Positions 41,041 through 53,636 of a DNA stretch of 64,000 bases are shown one piece after another. This DNA comes from Sympetrum striolatum. Its lineage: Eukaryota > Arthropoda > Insecta > Odonata > Libellulidae. Made by a program: the position numbers and the translations under genes. The stretch covers positions 93,848,254 to 93,912,253 of the forward strand of contig OX388343.1 in assembly GCA_947579665.1 (NCBI GenBank). The letters are read 5' to 3'. Each line of letters begins with the position of its first letter. Positions within the stretch are counted from its first letter, which is position 1. The notes beneath the pieces are model-generated. The model made no database searches. It saw nothing but the letters and a program-made list of their open reading frames with translations, and had not been told where the DNA came from.

Positions 41041-43400
41041 ATGAGGGAAGTTTTGAGGATCAGAAAGAACAATAAAAAATGAGTAATAATGCTTTGCGTG
41101 ATCCAAATAGGGTCTATACGCACTTAATTATAATAATTTCCTATAATGTCCGTACGTTTTATCAACATATGTGTATTTTGAAATGGTCAATGTCCGTTGC
41201 AACCTTAATTCCCGATTGGCACTTGCAGTGAGATATTTCGCTTTTCGCAGATTATTACTGCCGAGTGGCAGCTCGTAGTATGTCAGGTTCGTAAAAAGAG
41301 ATACCACTTTAAAAAATTAAATTGTTAATGATTAACGGTAGAGCATAGTCTAAAAACTTGCCAAGGACGACGATCAGGGAAATATCCTAATATTTTATTT
41401 CATTTACTTTTCTGTGGTAATACGATGTATATGTAATAGCCATAGAAGCTTGAGGAGACTGTTTATACTTTCTGCACCTAGGCACACCTTTTATATCCTA
41501 GGCAAACCTAGAGTATCGTCGCAACACCAACTTGGTTTCCACTGATCAGCGGTGAGCAGAGTTCGATTTTTATACCCAAAAAGTAGGATCCTAATAAATT
41601 TCTATCAGATACGTCATGAAATTGGTGTGATACTTGAAAATTCATTAGCTTATCAACTGGCTGATGATACATTTCGCAAACTTTTTAAATTTTATTTTGG
41701 TTTCTGGATTACATTAGAATCCATGGAGATATTTCAAAGGCAAACCTCGATGGAGCGACTACCCGAATCTCCATCAGCCTCTGATTACAGTATTAATGAA
41801 ATGGATTATTGTTGTGAGATACTGAAGTATAGTATATAAGCCATCGTCTTTGTCATCAATCATTATACCAAGTCCATATGAACTGAAATTTACGTTGGGT
41901 TCGCAATCGGGAAGCTTCATCATCATCCCCTCTCCGAAATTTGAAGAGAGAACGCGATCTGACTGAATCTCCCGAATAAACAGCAATAGCGACCAATTTA
42001 TCTGTGGAAACAGCAGACGATCAGAATGCGGTAAGTCATCCTGGAAGCATTCCAAGCCCCTTTCCTTTATCCATTCCTCTACTTCATTACTACAAAGCCG
42101 ATCGTGTGCGACGCCACCCGTGCACCGGAAAACTATTTCGCCGGCGACGCAAGTGGGATGTGAAATTAAAAGGAATTCTCCTTCCCCGTCTATAACGAGA
42201 CATTCGGATGTAAATTACTCTTGTATTTATCGTTCATACATTTAAATGCGCGTGGATGTGATCCTTTTTCGAGGAATACGTGGAAGGTTTCCCACCGCAC
42301 CTTCACCGTGCATGTATGCCATGTTTCTTTGCATGATATGTCATCTAATAAAATGACTACAGGCTGGGGATAAGCAGACTCCCATTACTCATTACCAATG
42401 GGTGCACTGCACCTGGGCGCCCTAGGCAGTACCGACTTTAGATACATGGCCTACCGGAGTAGGGTGACCAGATTAGAAATTTGATTTTAGGATGTCATAC
42501 TCAGAATTTAGAGTATTCGCGTTACGGACTGGGGTAAAAATGGCTAGGATAAAGGGTATTGGCCCTCAATTTAATCGCCCTTTCAAATATATAAACACAT
42601 TAAAGCACAAGAAAAATACAATAAAAGGAACTCGTTAACATAATTGGGGTAATTTAAATATTGAAATGTATGGAAAGCACACGTCATTAAAATTAGATGT
42701 AGTTATCCAAATTCACTTCATGTCTTTCATGAAATTTAATATTTTACATTAAAGGTCAAAAATACTTAGGTCAACTTTATAAACTTTCTCAAGGTATTAT
42801 TTACGTAATTATTAACAAGAGAAATATACTACTTCTAATTTTATGAAGTGCATTATCTTCTATATTTGCCCATTTGGTAAACTAAGATTGACTTCATAAC
42901 CCAGACATTGGAAATAAGAATTTTTCGTACGCTACTGATGATTTTAAAGCCGTAGTATATTATAAAATTAAAATAAAATGGGTTATTCGTAATACCCCTA
43001 GATGGAACATATCCGAGCATCCAAGCCATCAAACACCTATCCTGCTGTCTTTATTCTAGGTTTGTCACTCTGCAACATTTTGGCCGTAATAATTACTAAA
43101 CAACCGGTTATTATTGCAATACGATTCATCATTTACTTCTTCAAGTTTGAATCAGTCTAACATTTTCTTAATTACGTAAGCTTGAAAACGCCCCAATTAG
43201 GGGAGATAATTTGACTTCACAACTCTACCTTCCTGAGCTAATTCTATTCCCTTCATCGAGAATTTTCTGAATCAGCGTCTGGCTCTTAATTTATCTGAAA
43301 ATTATTAAAAATCATGACTCATTCTCCATTTATGTATTTTTTAATGTTGACCAAAGTTAAAATCGCGCTGAATATTTTTGTATATATGTATTAGCTATTA
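41041..43400. other. Non-coding stretch, nothing recognised
   Basis: No supported exon. The open frames at 41552-41839 and 42004-42195 have no recognisable domain. A GC-richer patch at about 42360-42480 may be an old repeat, but I could not assign it. Confidence 0.35.
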
Positions 43401-43500
43401 TAGCTTAGGTCATTTCACACATATGGGCTCCACCGGGAATCGAACCAAGAAATGCTTTCGCCAAAGAATAACGCCCTACCCATTTGGTATCCGGGGGCCC
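43401..43500 (-). mobile_element. tRNA-derived SINE copy
   Basis: On the minus strand: a 5' block with an A-box-like aaatgggtagggcg, then ggcgaaagcatttcttggtt with B box ggttcgattcc, then the family tail gtggagcccatatgtgtgaa and gacctaagct. It is the longest copy of the family seen at 32922 and 55496. Only the T-arm-like portion is well conserved. Confidence 0.7.
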
Positions 43501-46004
43501 TCTTCATATAAAGAAAGGCTTCACTAAAGTTTGATAACTCCAAAATCCATAGAATTGAGGAGACGGCATACAGTCGCCACGAATCTTCCCGTCCAGAGAT
43601 CTCAAATCTACCCCTTTGGGTCACTCATCACGTCTTCTGAGAAATCGCGGAGATGCCATCAATGGTCCGCCATTTTACACCTCTCTTTATCTTTCCCCTT
43701 CATCCACTGTCGCACGTCTCTCGCCTCGGCGCCATCGGCCGTAGTCAACCGGAAAATGACGTATTCCGACGTCACAACGCGGGACAACCATTTACGCCCG
43801 TAGTCATGGAAATGAAGGGAAAACTAAAAACTGAATGTCGTATTAAGGGGAAGAAATTTAGCAAATCATGAGTCAAAATTTTAATGTTTTCCACCTTCAT
43901 ACATCAGAAAGTAGCTTTTGTACGAAAAATAGTGAAACAGATCAAAGAAGATATATATAGTGATGAAGTAAATATAATGAATGTAATATGATAAACATTT
44001 CATCAAAAATCCTGCATAAGTATACCTATTTTATTTTTTTTAATTAATTCACTTTCCTATCTCGTAGTACTCTTTTAAGAGCACTTTATATGTAATGTTC
44101 ATAATTTCTTAGATTGTCAGTTTCAGTTAGAATTAAAAATATATATTTGATCCATTGAAACAAATTTATCCACAAATCCCAAACTTCTGTTTTAATTTAA
44201 TAAATTTTAGACTTTCCTAGACTGTTAGTAGCACTCATCTTGTATTTATCGCATACGAGTATGATAATTAACTATCACAACTACCACACATATTGTAAGT
44301 TTGATATGAGCACGGTATCTAGATGAAACTATGTCTTTTAGGAGAACTATTAACTCTTGTGGTTTTTATTCGTCTATCAGGATTTGTATACCATTTTTTA
44401 AAATCTGAAATGATAGAAAATCTCCCGATATTTTCTCAAGCATAATTTTGTAATGGAACTATGCGTGAAAGATTTTCTTAGTCCTGAGTAGACTTAAGGG
44501 TGCATTGTGAGCCAGGTTTTCTATTCCTCTATCCGATCTTCATGTATGGTAAGGTAAAAACATGCTTTGGCCTGCTAAAATTTGTGCATATTTTCTGGAA
44601 GGAATATAGGACAGCGATAATTCCAAAAAATTGTTAAATGATAATAGATTTATCTATTTAATTTAGTTATCATCTGCCGAGAGGAAAAAATGCACACTCA
44701 ATGGAGTGGCGAGTTACTTTGTGGTATTCCAATACGGAAATATATATATTAATTAAAAGTAAAATAAAATAGTATTACATTTCACAAGAAAACTACTTCC
44801 TATTTTATTTAACGATCACCTAGCACAATTTTTGGACAAAGTGATCCTTCTAGTTTCTTTGTAAAAAGTAGTGCTATTTTATTTTCCATGTACACATATA
44901 TCTGTTCTATGTATCTTTCGTCATTCTTCTGGAATATCCCTTACTTAGGAGTAATATATTTTAATTTTGCCTTAGAACTTCTTCATAAATGAAATCACCT
45001 TTTTGTCTAAAACCCTTTGGATTTCCATATAATTGACAATGGACGCCTCTCTAAAGATGTGGAATAGCAATAAATCACTCTCATTCTTTCTTCGAGGGAT
45101 AAATTGTAAATGGAAATCAGAAGAAATAGAAAAAAATTCATATTTCTGCCAATAAAGGTGGCCATGCGCCCATGTATGTAGGCGTAAATATTCCGGGGAT
45201 GTATTGTATTTCTTCTCAGAATCATTTCACGCGAAATTCAAGGTTGCAGTCTCCCTCCGCATCCAAATGAAAATACCAATGATTGAATCTTGCCCTTGCG
45301 ACGCCTGAGAAGAGGCCATCCGGTGCTCAGTATTCTTCTCTCTTCCAAGTCCTCTCTTCACGCCATCCTGTCACACTGTTCCCTCTAATGGGATAAGCTA
45401 ATTTTCATCGGTTTAAAATAAGACGAATTTGGACCTAATATGAAATTGCGTGATTTCTTAAGATCCAGATTGTAAAATCTTCATTTACAATACGTGTCCT
45501 GTGAAAGCTCTAGCTTTTCCATTTGTGATGAACCTTGTCAAGCAATCGTCATTCAAGATCGTCGATCAAGATGATCGATTTTTCCAGCGAGATGCCTCTA
45601 TATCCATTTACAGATTGAAAATGTGATTAACTTTGCTACATCACATTCTTCTGCAAATGTTGTTAGTTTCATGCATAACATTTCACTCGATTTTCTCTTT
45701 GGAATTCAACTATTACTTTTTCATTATTTTTTCTTGAATGAACAATTTTGGATTGGAACTTCCGGTCCGAGATGTTCCTGATTCCAAAGCGCATTGCTCT
45801 TCCATTAATTCCTCCGTAGAAGACATTTCTAACAATTTTTATGCCAGGGCAGAGTCGCGAGACGCGGGAAATAATGCTCGCAGCGAACCGAAAAAATTCG
45901 CTGCGTTTCGCCGAGCGGTATTCGTGTCAGTGTGTGCGCATTGATACCTCACAACGCAATTTCTCCCTCGTGTGTGGATGCTGGTGGAGGCCTAAAAAGC
46001 CTCC
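43501..46004. other. Non-coding stretch, nothing recognised
   Basis: Open frames around 43531-43871 and 45738-46059 show no domain, and the latter runs into the transposon that follows. Otherwise AT-rich DNA. Confidence 0.35.
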
Positions 46005-46012
46005 CTCTACAT

Positions 46013-47295
46013 TAGGGTGGTTCGAAAAAAATTTTTTTTTTAATTTCAGATCGCTATAGTGCGGAAACGTTGCGATTGGTATAGACATGAAAAAAGCACT
46101 AATTATTATTTTTTTATAAATTTGTCTTCCGGTCGCGCAATGCCATCGAAGTTAGCAAAAAATTGTGAAAAACCTTAATTTTTCATAATTTTTTTAAACA
46201 TGCCAGATGGTTTTAATTGCGTTCCTATACCAAGAAGTAACTACTAAAGGATTGTTAAATCAATGAAGAGATAAAACCGTATGTGAGCAATGACTTCAAG
46301 ACAGTTATGAGAGTAGAGGTGTTCCCATGCCGTACGCAGGCAGTTGTAAGATGCGTTAAGCTAGTGACCGAAGCTTCAAGTAAAGTATGTGGACACAGTT
46401 CCAGAAACGGCTATATTACAACCACATTACCGTCACACTCAGAGATTCCAACGTGTTCACACAAATCCGAATTTCGTTGTTTATCGATAGATAAAGACTA
46501 GAAAGAAAACATAAAGAGAGAGAAAGCGAAATAAATATGTACATTTTGTAAATAACACACCCTACATTGGATGGTTCGTTGGGTAGGGTGTAGGTGGAAC
46601 TCGAAGTGCAGCCATCTCCCCGTGGTGAGTTCTGGGTCGTTTTATAAACAAAATGAGCGAAGATCTGCACCAAAAATTGAATATTGAAACAAAAAATTAC
46701 CAGATATTTACCATTAGAAAATTTCTAAATTATCTGAAAGGAAACCGCCTCGCCTCTTTGTTCAGGTAGGCTACTCTGCTGTTTTTGACGAAGCTGCGCG
46801 ACCGAATTCCACTTGAATATCAAAGTTTATATTATATGCTTGTATTTAAAATTATTATTGTTATTATTTATTATCCAATTATCATTGTAATAGAATTAAG
46901 CTATAGCATCTGTAAAGGTCGTATGATTAAAATGTACTAAACAGTCAAACTTTGAAATTTTGCAAAAAACTACTAATTTTACTCATTTTGTACTATGTTG
47001 CGCGACCGGAAGATCTGAAAAAAATGTAAAAAAGTGCATATAAATTGATTTAACAATCCTTTAGTTGTTAATTCCTGGTATAGGAACGCAATTAAAACCA
47101 TCTGGCATGTTTAAAAAAATTATGAAAAATTAAGGTTTTTCACAATTCTTTGCTAACTTCGATGGCATTGCGCGAACGGAAGACAAATTTATAAAAAAAT
47201 AATAATTAGTGCTTTTTTCATGTCTATACCAATCGCAACTTTTCCGCACTATAGCGATCTGATATAGAAAAAAAAGTTTTTTTCGAACCACCCTA
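46013..47295. mobile_element. Non-autonomous DNA transposon with about 250-bp TIRs (hAT-like)
   Basis: The left terminal repeat (46013-46262) and right terminal repeat (about 47045-47295) are reverse complements with few mismatches. Both start TAGGGTGGTTCGAAAAA at the outer edge. The flanks are ctctacat (46005-46012) and ctccacat (47296-47303), an 8-bp target duplication with one difference, as expected of hAT-type transposases. The roughly 780-bp centre has no transposase-like frame. A motif close to TTGCGCGACCGGAAG recurs: once in each terminal repeat, again near 46999, and partially near 46795. It is a candidate transposase-binding site. The element must be moved in trans. Confidence 0.85.
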
Positions 47296-47303
47296 CTCCA
47301 CAT

Positions 47304-49776
47304 ACCTGCGCGAAAATCGCGTTAGTCGCGGATTTTCGGAGGTGCAACCAACCAAAAACTTTCACAGGAGTTGTATAGCCAGCTCCGCGTAACGTGGAGC
47401 TCCATATTTGAATGAATAAAACTAATATTTGCAGTTCATATAAATCGATACATGTTTATTTCACATTTATAATAGTATTTGAACGAGAAAGTCATTAACA
47501 ACGCCATAATGAAGACTTTATGCTTTTATAACATTAACAACATTACATAGAATAAAAAGTAAATGGAAGCATAGTTTAAAGTTGAACTCTTTTCAGAAAT
47601 GGCCTATAGATAACCTACGTCCTCAATCCATGTTTTTGAAAACCATCTTCATCCAAAATTAATCGAAATCGTATAGTATTGTTTTTAAATTGATTCCTAT
47701 GCATTTTATTATGCGTTTTCTTCCATTCTATAATAACCCTAGAGTGGAATCTAGAGATTTTCTGGAAAATAAATCTAACGTGCAGTAGATACACGCCTAA
47801 AATCGTCATACCAAACGACAGACACCTATCATATCAGAGATTGACGTTGTTCACTTGGATTTCGTTTATATTTGTATGTTAGCTTAGCATTCTTTCATGA
47901 TCATTTAAGGAGGTAATACAAATTTTTATTCAAGAAAATTGCTATAAATGCAAATGAATGTATTAAATACCAATCTTCCGCAGTGTGACGTATATGTTTA
48001 TCTTAAATTAGTATTTCCCGTTGAGAATTCCTTCATTCAGATAAATGTGAACTTTACCAAAGAAAGACAGTATTTTACGTGAACTAAAATATTTAATTTT
48101 GATTCAGGAATGTAATGGGTTACGCTTGAGTGTGAATCGTTAATGATCGTTAAACGGAACTAGTCATACTTGAGAAACAGCGAAGGTTTGTAAATGGTTA
48201 TTTTCACATGTATTTTGATAAGCAGCAGACAAGCAGCGATTTCTGTTGGGTGCTTTTTATCCCATTGTTAGTTGAACAGATCTATTTTATTGGCTACAAA
48301 CTGTTTCTTTATTCTTTTCAATCAACTTCAAATCAGATCAATTCAGTTCAAACTGGCTAAATGGTAACGGGATGCTCGACTTTATGATGGGAGAAAATCA
48401 CTTCAGCGCAATCGTTCCTCAGGGATGCACTTTCCCGTTATAGGGCAGTAATGCATGAGGACTTCTTCCCCGGAGACTAGTCCTATTGATTCAATTTACA
48501 GCTACTAGTAATATTTTACAGTTTGTGTCGTTCATGACGGTCTCAGTTGATAATTAGTAAGAGCGATCCTTACTGTACCAGAAAAAAATAGGTACCGAAA
48601 CTCATGGAAATGAAACATGTAAACTTATATTCTATTGTATTTGTTAAGCAAAATCCTAATTTACATTAAAACCCGCCTTCGCCAAAAATTACAAATAATC
48701 AACTCCCTCAGATTTCTATAAAGTTTTTATTCTTAAAGTATCGATATAAAATATAATGATTGATATAAATGAATTTTCTACAAATACATTTGTTTCTTCA
48801 AATATTCACAAATATCATAGATATTTACCAACCTTAGAATAAAACAAAATACAATTTATCTCCCCATTCTATCCCCAGTTCTATCTTTCAGTTTTGAATT
48901 AAAATCCTAGATATTTAAATTTTAGCATGTTAAACCCTAGTCACAAAATTTGAGATGACTAATTTGTTCGAAGAATCTTCTATGTTCAAAATAATACTTT
49001 TCATAAAATGTAGAAATTACAATTTTACATAAAATAGAATAATATATTTGGAATGATATGTCATGAAACAACAAAAAACAATCATTATGTAACTATAGTG
49101 AAACTATATAATTCATGAGTGTATATGAATATTATAGTGCGGCATAGTTGAATAGCCTTTTTCAGTATCAGTAGGTGGAGCATTGACAATCTACCCCACC
49201 TTCAAGTATTTGGTATCCTTTTTCCCCATTCTCTTACAGTAAGACACTTCTAAGCACAGCCAGGTCGACAAATTTGCTCAATTTGTGATTTCCTTAGGCG
49301 TACGTAAGGCATATATTGAAGAAAGACCAGGGAATGGTGAGAGCAAGCTAGCAACCATGAGGAAGAGAAGGTAATTTCATGGAGTTATTAGGGTAAGGAA
49401 TTCCTGTGAGTGGGGGTATACCCCTCCAAGGAGAGGATGCACCAAAATGTACACTCTCTACCATGCGATACTATAATACATACATACAGCATACATTAAC
49501 CTTGTATTTTCAAAATGCGACTTGTTTTAGAGTAATACTTTTGTATTTAGATCCAATCTTTCTAAAATTTCATGATCAAGATTATAACTAATTTCATTTT
49601 AGTTATCTTCTCTCTTCACAATGCATCCAACCGATGATTATTCAAGGTAAGAAAAAACTATAAAAGAAAATATTTAACCATATCAGTTTCAAGACATTCA
49701 TAAGTATTTTGCATGGTTATCATTTTTATGAGGTTTATGAATAAATTATGCAAATAGATTTAAAATAGAATCTCAC
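47304..49776. other. Region expected to hold the last SIDT exon; none recognised
   Basis: The SIDT exon at 49777-49890 ends at a splice donor, so at least one further coding exon (family ending near a TLDDDL motif, about 20 residues) should lie at lower coordinates. I read this stretch on the minus strand and found no convincing match. The exon may be further left or diverged. Confidence 0.35.
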
Positions 49777-49890
49777 CATGGATGAGAAGAATAAGGCTCC
49801 TGCAGAAAGGAAATGCCATACATCATGGTTATCATAATAGTTAAGAAACACACATGGTTCATTCTTATTTCTTGACATAGCTGGGGTTTC
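49777..49890 (-). CDS. SIDT: SID-1/SIDT-family protein, exon f (C-terminal, HxxxH)
   Basis: 38 codons bounded by an acceptor (tttttaag at 49891 upward) and a donor (GTGAGA from 49776 down), phase 0 at both ends. The peptide starts ETPAMSRNKN and contains YDNHDVWHFLSAGALFF, which lines up with the family's HDIWHFLSS segment near the C-terminus. HDVWH is the HxxxH pair that closes the metal site of the CREST superfamily (ceramidases, PAQR receptors, SID-1). The last residues start the final membrane helix. It joins in frame to the SKTSSWE end of the previous exon across a 4.35-kb intron. The terminal exon is missing from my reading. Confidence 0.88.
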
Positions 49891-50568
49891 CTTAAAAATT
49901 GAAAGGTTATCATTATTTTTACATTTCTGCATAAAAAACAACAGATTAATTCATGCAACCATTGTCCTATTAAAATTATGCTAGCTTATTTTTACTATTC
50001 ATCAATTAATTTCTATTTCCTCTGAAATGTGGGGCATAGTTTCAAACTGATCCCATCCTAGATTGACATAAGATGAATGATAATAAAATCATAAGTTTTG
50101 GAATTATCATATATTATGTTATTAATTGATAAAGTTGTCATAATGCTGAGTGTTCCAAGAGAATACCAGTAATTTTCAACTCAGCTGAATACAGATAAAG
50201 TATTCGTTGATTCTAAATGTATCTTGGATTAAATTCTTTTTCATAACATCACCATTCTCATGAATATTGCTGAAGAGTCGGTTCTATCGATTAGCTTTGC
50301 TTTCATTAGCTACTCTTTTCTAGTTCCTCAATTCTACTGGTAGTTACATTACTATATCTTCTTTCATTCAGTTGAAATTACCATCTTAATAAAGTTGGAG
50401 CACCATATGGTCATGTTTCCTCTTTCTCAAACTTTTTGGTGCATTTAGCAACTTTTTTGTTTATTATTTAAATTATTTGAGAAATTTTCAGAGAAGAGAA
50501 CATTATTTAGCATAGCTGCACTGCCCTAAAATATACTGAATTTAGAAGAATCTTCTGTATTACAACAT

Positions 50569-50675
50569 GTACCAAATCCACAAGAAAATGCACACATTTT
50601 AAAATAATACTTACTTACTTACTAATAATACCAACACTCATATTTCAAAAATGTATTTTCTTGTGGATTTGGTAC
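50569..50675. repeat. Intronic inverted repeat
   Basis: gtaccaaatccacaagaaaa at 50569-50588 is exactly reverse-complemented at 50656-50675. Partial pairing continues inward through acattttaaa-type sequence. The loop is about 46 nt. It lies in the largest SIDT intron, next to the Tigger insertion. MITE or chance foldback. Confidence 0.7.
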
Positions 50676-51142
50676 TTGTTTTGATAGTAAAGGCTCTTCT
50701 ATATTGAAATTCCAATAACTATAAATATACTCTAGAATGTCGTTCGAAAGAAGTATTGGTGGTATATGGTTTGCCATTATTCTAATATTAAACTCTGTAA
50801 ATCTTTTCAGATATGATAACGACATCCAATATTGTGTACTTAGAGGCGCTTTGAACTTTGTTAGTTAATTAAATGTAAATATACATTTTTAATCTTCTTA
50901 TTGTAATTTGTTCCTCTTCTCTCATAGCATTTTTACATCATTCCCTCTTTTAGTATAAACTGGTTGCATTACTAGTCCATTTATGTGCAATGAAATGTCT
51001 GGCAGTTCTCTGCCTATCAACTACGAAGAGAAGTATTGTTTTTTCATAAATTTAAGACATCATATCTAAATTTCCTGATTAATTCTTTCGATTTACATTC
51101 TATTCATTTTTCTGTTGATAGTCAATGGGCACTCTGCTAGTA

Positions 51143-53636
51143 CAGTAAGTCCCCGACTTACACGGTTAATTCGTTCTGAAAATTTCCGTGTAAGTCGAAA
51201 ACCGTGTAAGTCGAAAACCGAGTGTGCCGAAAATTCCTCGAGTGTCATTCACTTTGTCAAGTACCTTAGGTACATTCGTGGCAGTTTAACAGATGTGACG
51301 TTCTCGTAAATGAAATTTTAAGAAAAAACAAGCACATAATATTAAGAAAATGCAAATATTTTAATCTAAACACATAATACATTGAAAAAATGGGTAAGAA
51401 ATTGCTAACTGCATAGTTTCTTAACAATTTCGGGCGGCAGCAAATAAATGAAAGAATGACAACATGGCTACAGCATCCTTTGAACTATGGCACAGGTTAA
51501 ACTAACTTAATTACACTGTGGCAATGATGTGGTGAAGATTACTATTCAGTCACGCACGTTTTTAATTATAAATTAAATTAAAATATATACCAATGCAAAT
51601 AATAGAAAATACGGCACAATTACTGAATTACACGTAAATAACTTACGTATGTATGTATAAATAACATTCTGGTGAATAGTGAAATATAACATTAGTTTGC
51701 CATTTTTCTTATGTACTTGACCATTGATGTCTGTAAAACAGCTTTTTTCTTTTCTTCGTAAATCATTTTGTAGCACGCGAGTGCATCATGAACCGATTTA
51801 GATACACTCGTCAACCGTTCAGTGTTTGGATCCTGCTCTTCAAAACCAGCCAGTGCTTCTTCTATCAAGTGAAAACATTCTGCCATCCGTTTAGACTCAA
51901 ATCTTTTAGGTGGCTTATCGTCCTTTTCCTGCTCTGAAATTTCAATTTTATCTCTATGATGTACAAGCTCCATAATATCTTCGTTGGTCAATTCCTTTGT
52001 GTCACACTCGATTAATTCACGAAAATCATTTCCATCAACATCTAATTCTAGTGCAGTGGCCATTTCCACAAGCTCATCAACTACATGTTCTTCTTCAAAT
52101 CCCCTGAACTTGTGAATAAACTGAGGAAAGAGCTTTCTCCAACCAGCATTCATGGTAGATACAGCAACTTCACGCCAAGCAGCAGCAATGTTTTCAACAG
52201 CTTTAAAAATATTATATTCTTTCCAGAATTGCTTCAATGTTATTCCATTCTCCCCTTCAGTAGCTTTCACTGCTTGGCGGAATGTTTTCCGTAAATAATA
52301 TATTTTGAAAGTCGCTATGACTCCTTGATCCAACGGTTGAATGAGAGAAGTGGTGTTTGGAGGTAAGTACATTAACTTGATATTTTCATGATCGTCACAC
52401 AGAGTTGCTGGGTGGCCTGGGGCGTTGTCAAGCAACAACAATATCCTAAAAGGTATATTATTTTTCTCGCAATAGTTCTTCACTTCTGGCACAAAACTGT
52501 GGGAAAACCAATCTTGAAAAATTGATTGAGTAACCCAAGCTTTTGCATTTGATTTCCATATCACGGCTAGCGATTCCTTCGCAATGTTTTTGAGGGCTCT
52601 GGGATTTTCACTGTGGTACACTAACAGGGGTTTTATTTTGTAATCTCCAGAAACTTTTCCTCCTAAGAGGAGTGTTAACCTGTCCTTAGATGCCTTTTAT
52701 CCTGGCATAGTCTTTTCTTCTTTTGCAATTTACGAACGATCAGGCATTTTCTTCCAGTATAACCCAGTTTCGTCCATGTTAAACACCTGTTGTGGTCGGT
52801 AATTCTCATTTTCAATTACTTCTGTTAAAAGCTTGGGGAACTCAGTGGCTGCTATTGAGTCGGCACTAGCAGCCTCTCCAGTTACTTTTATATTGTGTAA
52901 TTTTGCACGACTCTTAAACCTATTGAACCATCCAGAACTTGCATTGAACGTATCATCATTGTCACCATGCTTATCTTGAAGTGCTTTAAAAAGGCTCAAG
53001 GCTTTTTCCTTGATTTGCCTAAGACTTAATGGCATGCGTCTTTGATACTGATCTTCAATCCAAAAACACAATAGTCTTTCCATTTCTTCCATTACTGTGC
53101 CCCTTTTTTTCGTAATAATAGTAGTCTGCATCTGCGGAGCACTTCTAACATGTCCTTTGATTCGTTCCTTATCCCTAATGATTGTCCTTATTGTTGACTC
53201 ATTCATCAAATAACTCTGCGCGATGTCGACTACCTTTCCACCACTGTCATGCCTTTTGATAATATTCACTTTAGTTTCCAGGGTAATAGTGTGCCTCTTC
53301 TTACTATTACTGCTACTGTCACCACTCTTACGTTTCTCAGACATATCGAGGGTTTAAAGATATTAATCTTAATGCTATTGCAAGATAGCTTTCATGAAAT
53401 TTTAAGCATCTCACAAAAACAAAAGTACTTCTGTTTTCTACGTATTAATACGAACGACACGTACTACGTGAAGTTATGCCATCTATTGACCAGATATACA
53501 AATTATTGGATTTGCTTGATGTGCCCGGCATTTTTGTCTTTTTACGTATTTCAAAAGGTGACGTCATATTTGTCCAACCGTGTATCTCCGGAATCGTGTA
53601 ACTCGAAATCGTGTAAGTCGGGGACTGCTTCTACTG
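51143..53636 (-). mobile_element. Tigger (pogo/Tc1-mariner) DNA transposon, nearly full length
   Basis: The left end reads cagtaagtccccgacttaca. The right end, read inward on the other strand, is cagtagaagcagtccccgac and continues ttacacg. The two match as terminal inverted repeats apart from a small insertion in the right copy. Subterminal copies of cgtgtaagtcgaaa follow on the left. TA precedes the left end (51141-51142). The right flank reads AATA, so the target duplication is imperfect. The element carries a single transposase frame on the minus strand and sits inside a SIDT intron, in the same direction as that gene. Confidence 0.92.
51692..53344 (-). pseudogene. Tigger-type transposase, interrupted by two in-frame TAA stops
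   Basis: One reading frame of 550 codons from ATG at 53344 to TAA at 51692-51694. The N-terminus is basic, followed by a CENP-B/Psq helix-turn-helix (about residues 19-60) and an HTH_CENPB domain (about 75-150, with SGWFNRFKSR). The DDE_1 endonuclease then shows all three catalytic Asp: D191 in FNMDETGL, D306 in LLLLDNAPGHP, D339 in LIQPLDQG. The C-terminal part is acidic. The frame is broken only by TAA at codon 205 (52730-52732) and codon 216 (52697-52699). There is no frameshift, so both halves are in register. Both stops fall just after the first catalytic Asp, so no active enzyme can be made. It is related to Jerky/CENP-B-like proteins, but the terminal repeats show it is a transposon. 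Confidence 0.93.

Noticed and set aside
47615..47809. Minus-strand frame ending in an LILDEDG segment, considered as the last SIDT exon
   Set aside because: No usable acceptor in the right phase, a stop appears in phase 0 after the only nearby AG, and the resemblance to TLDDDL is very short.
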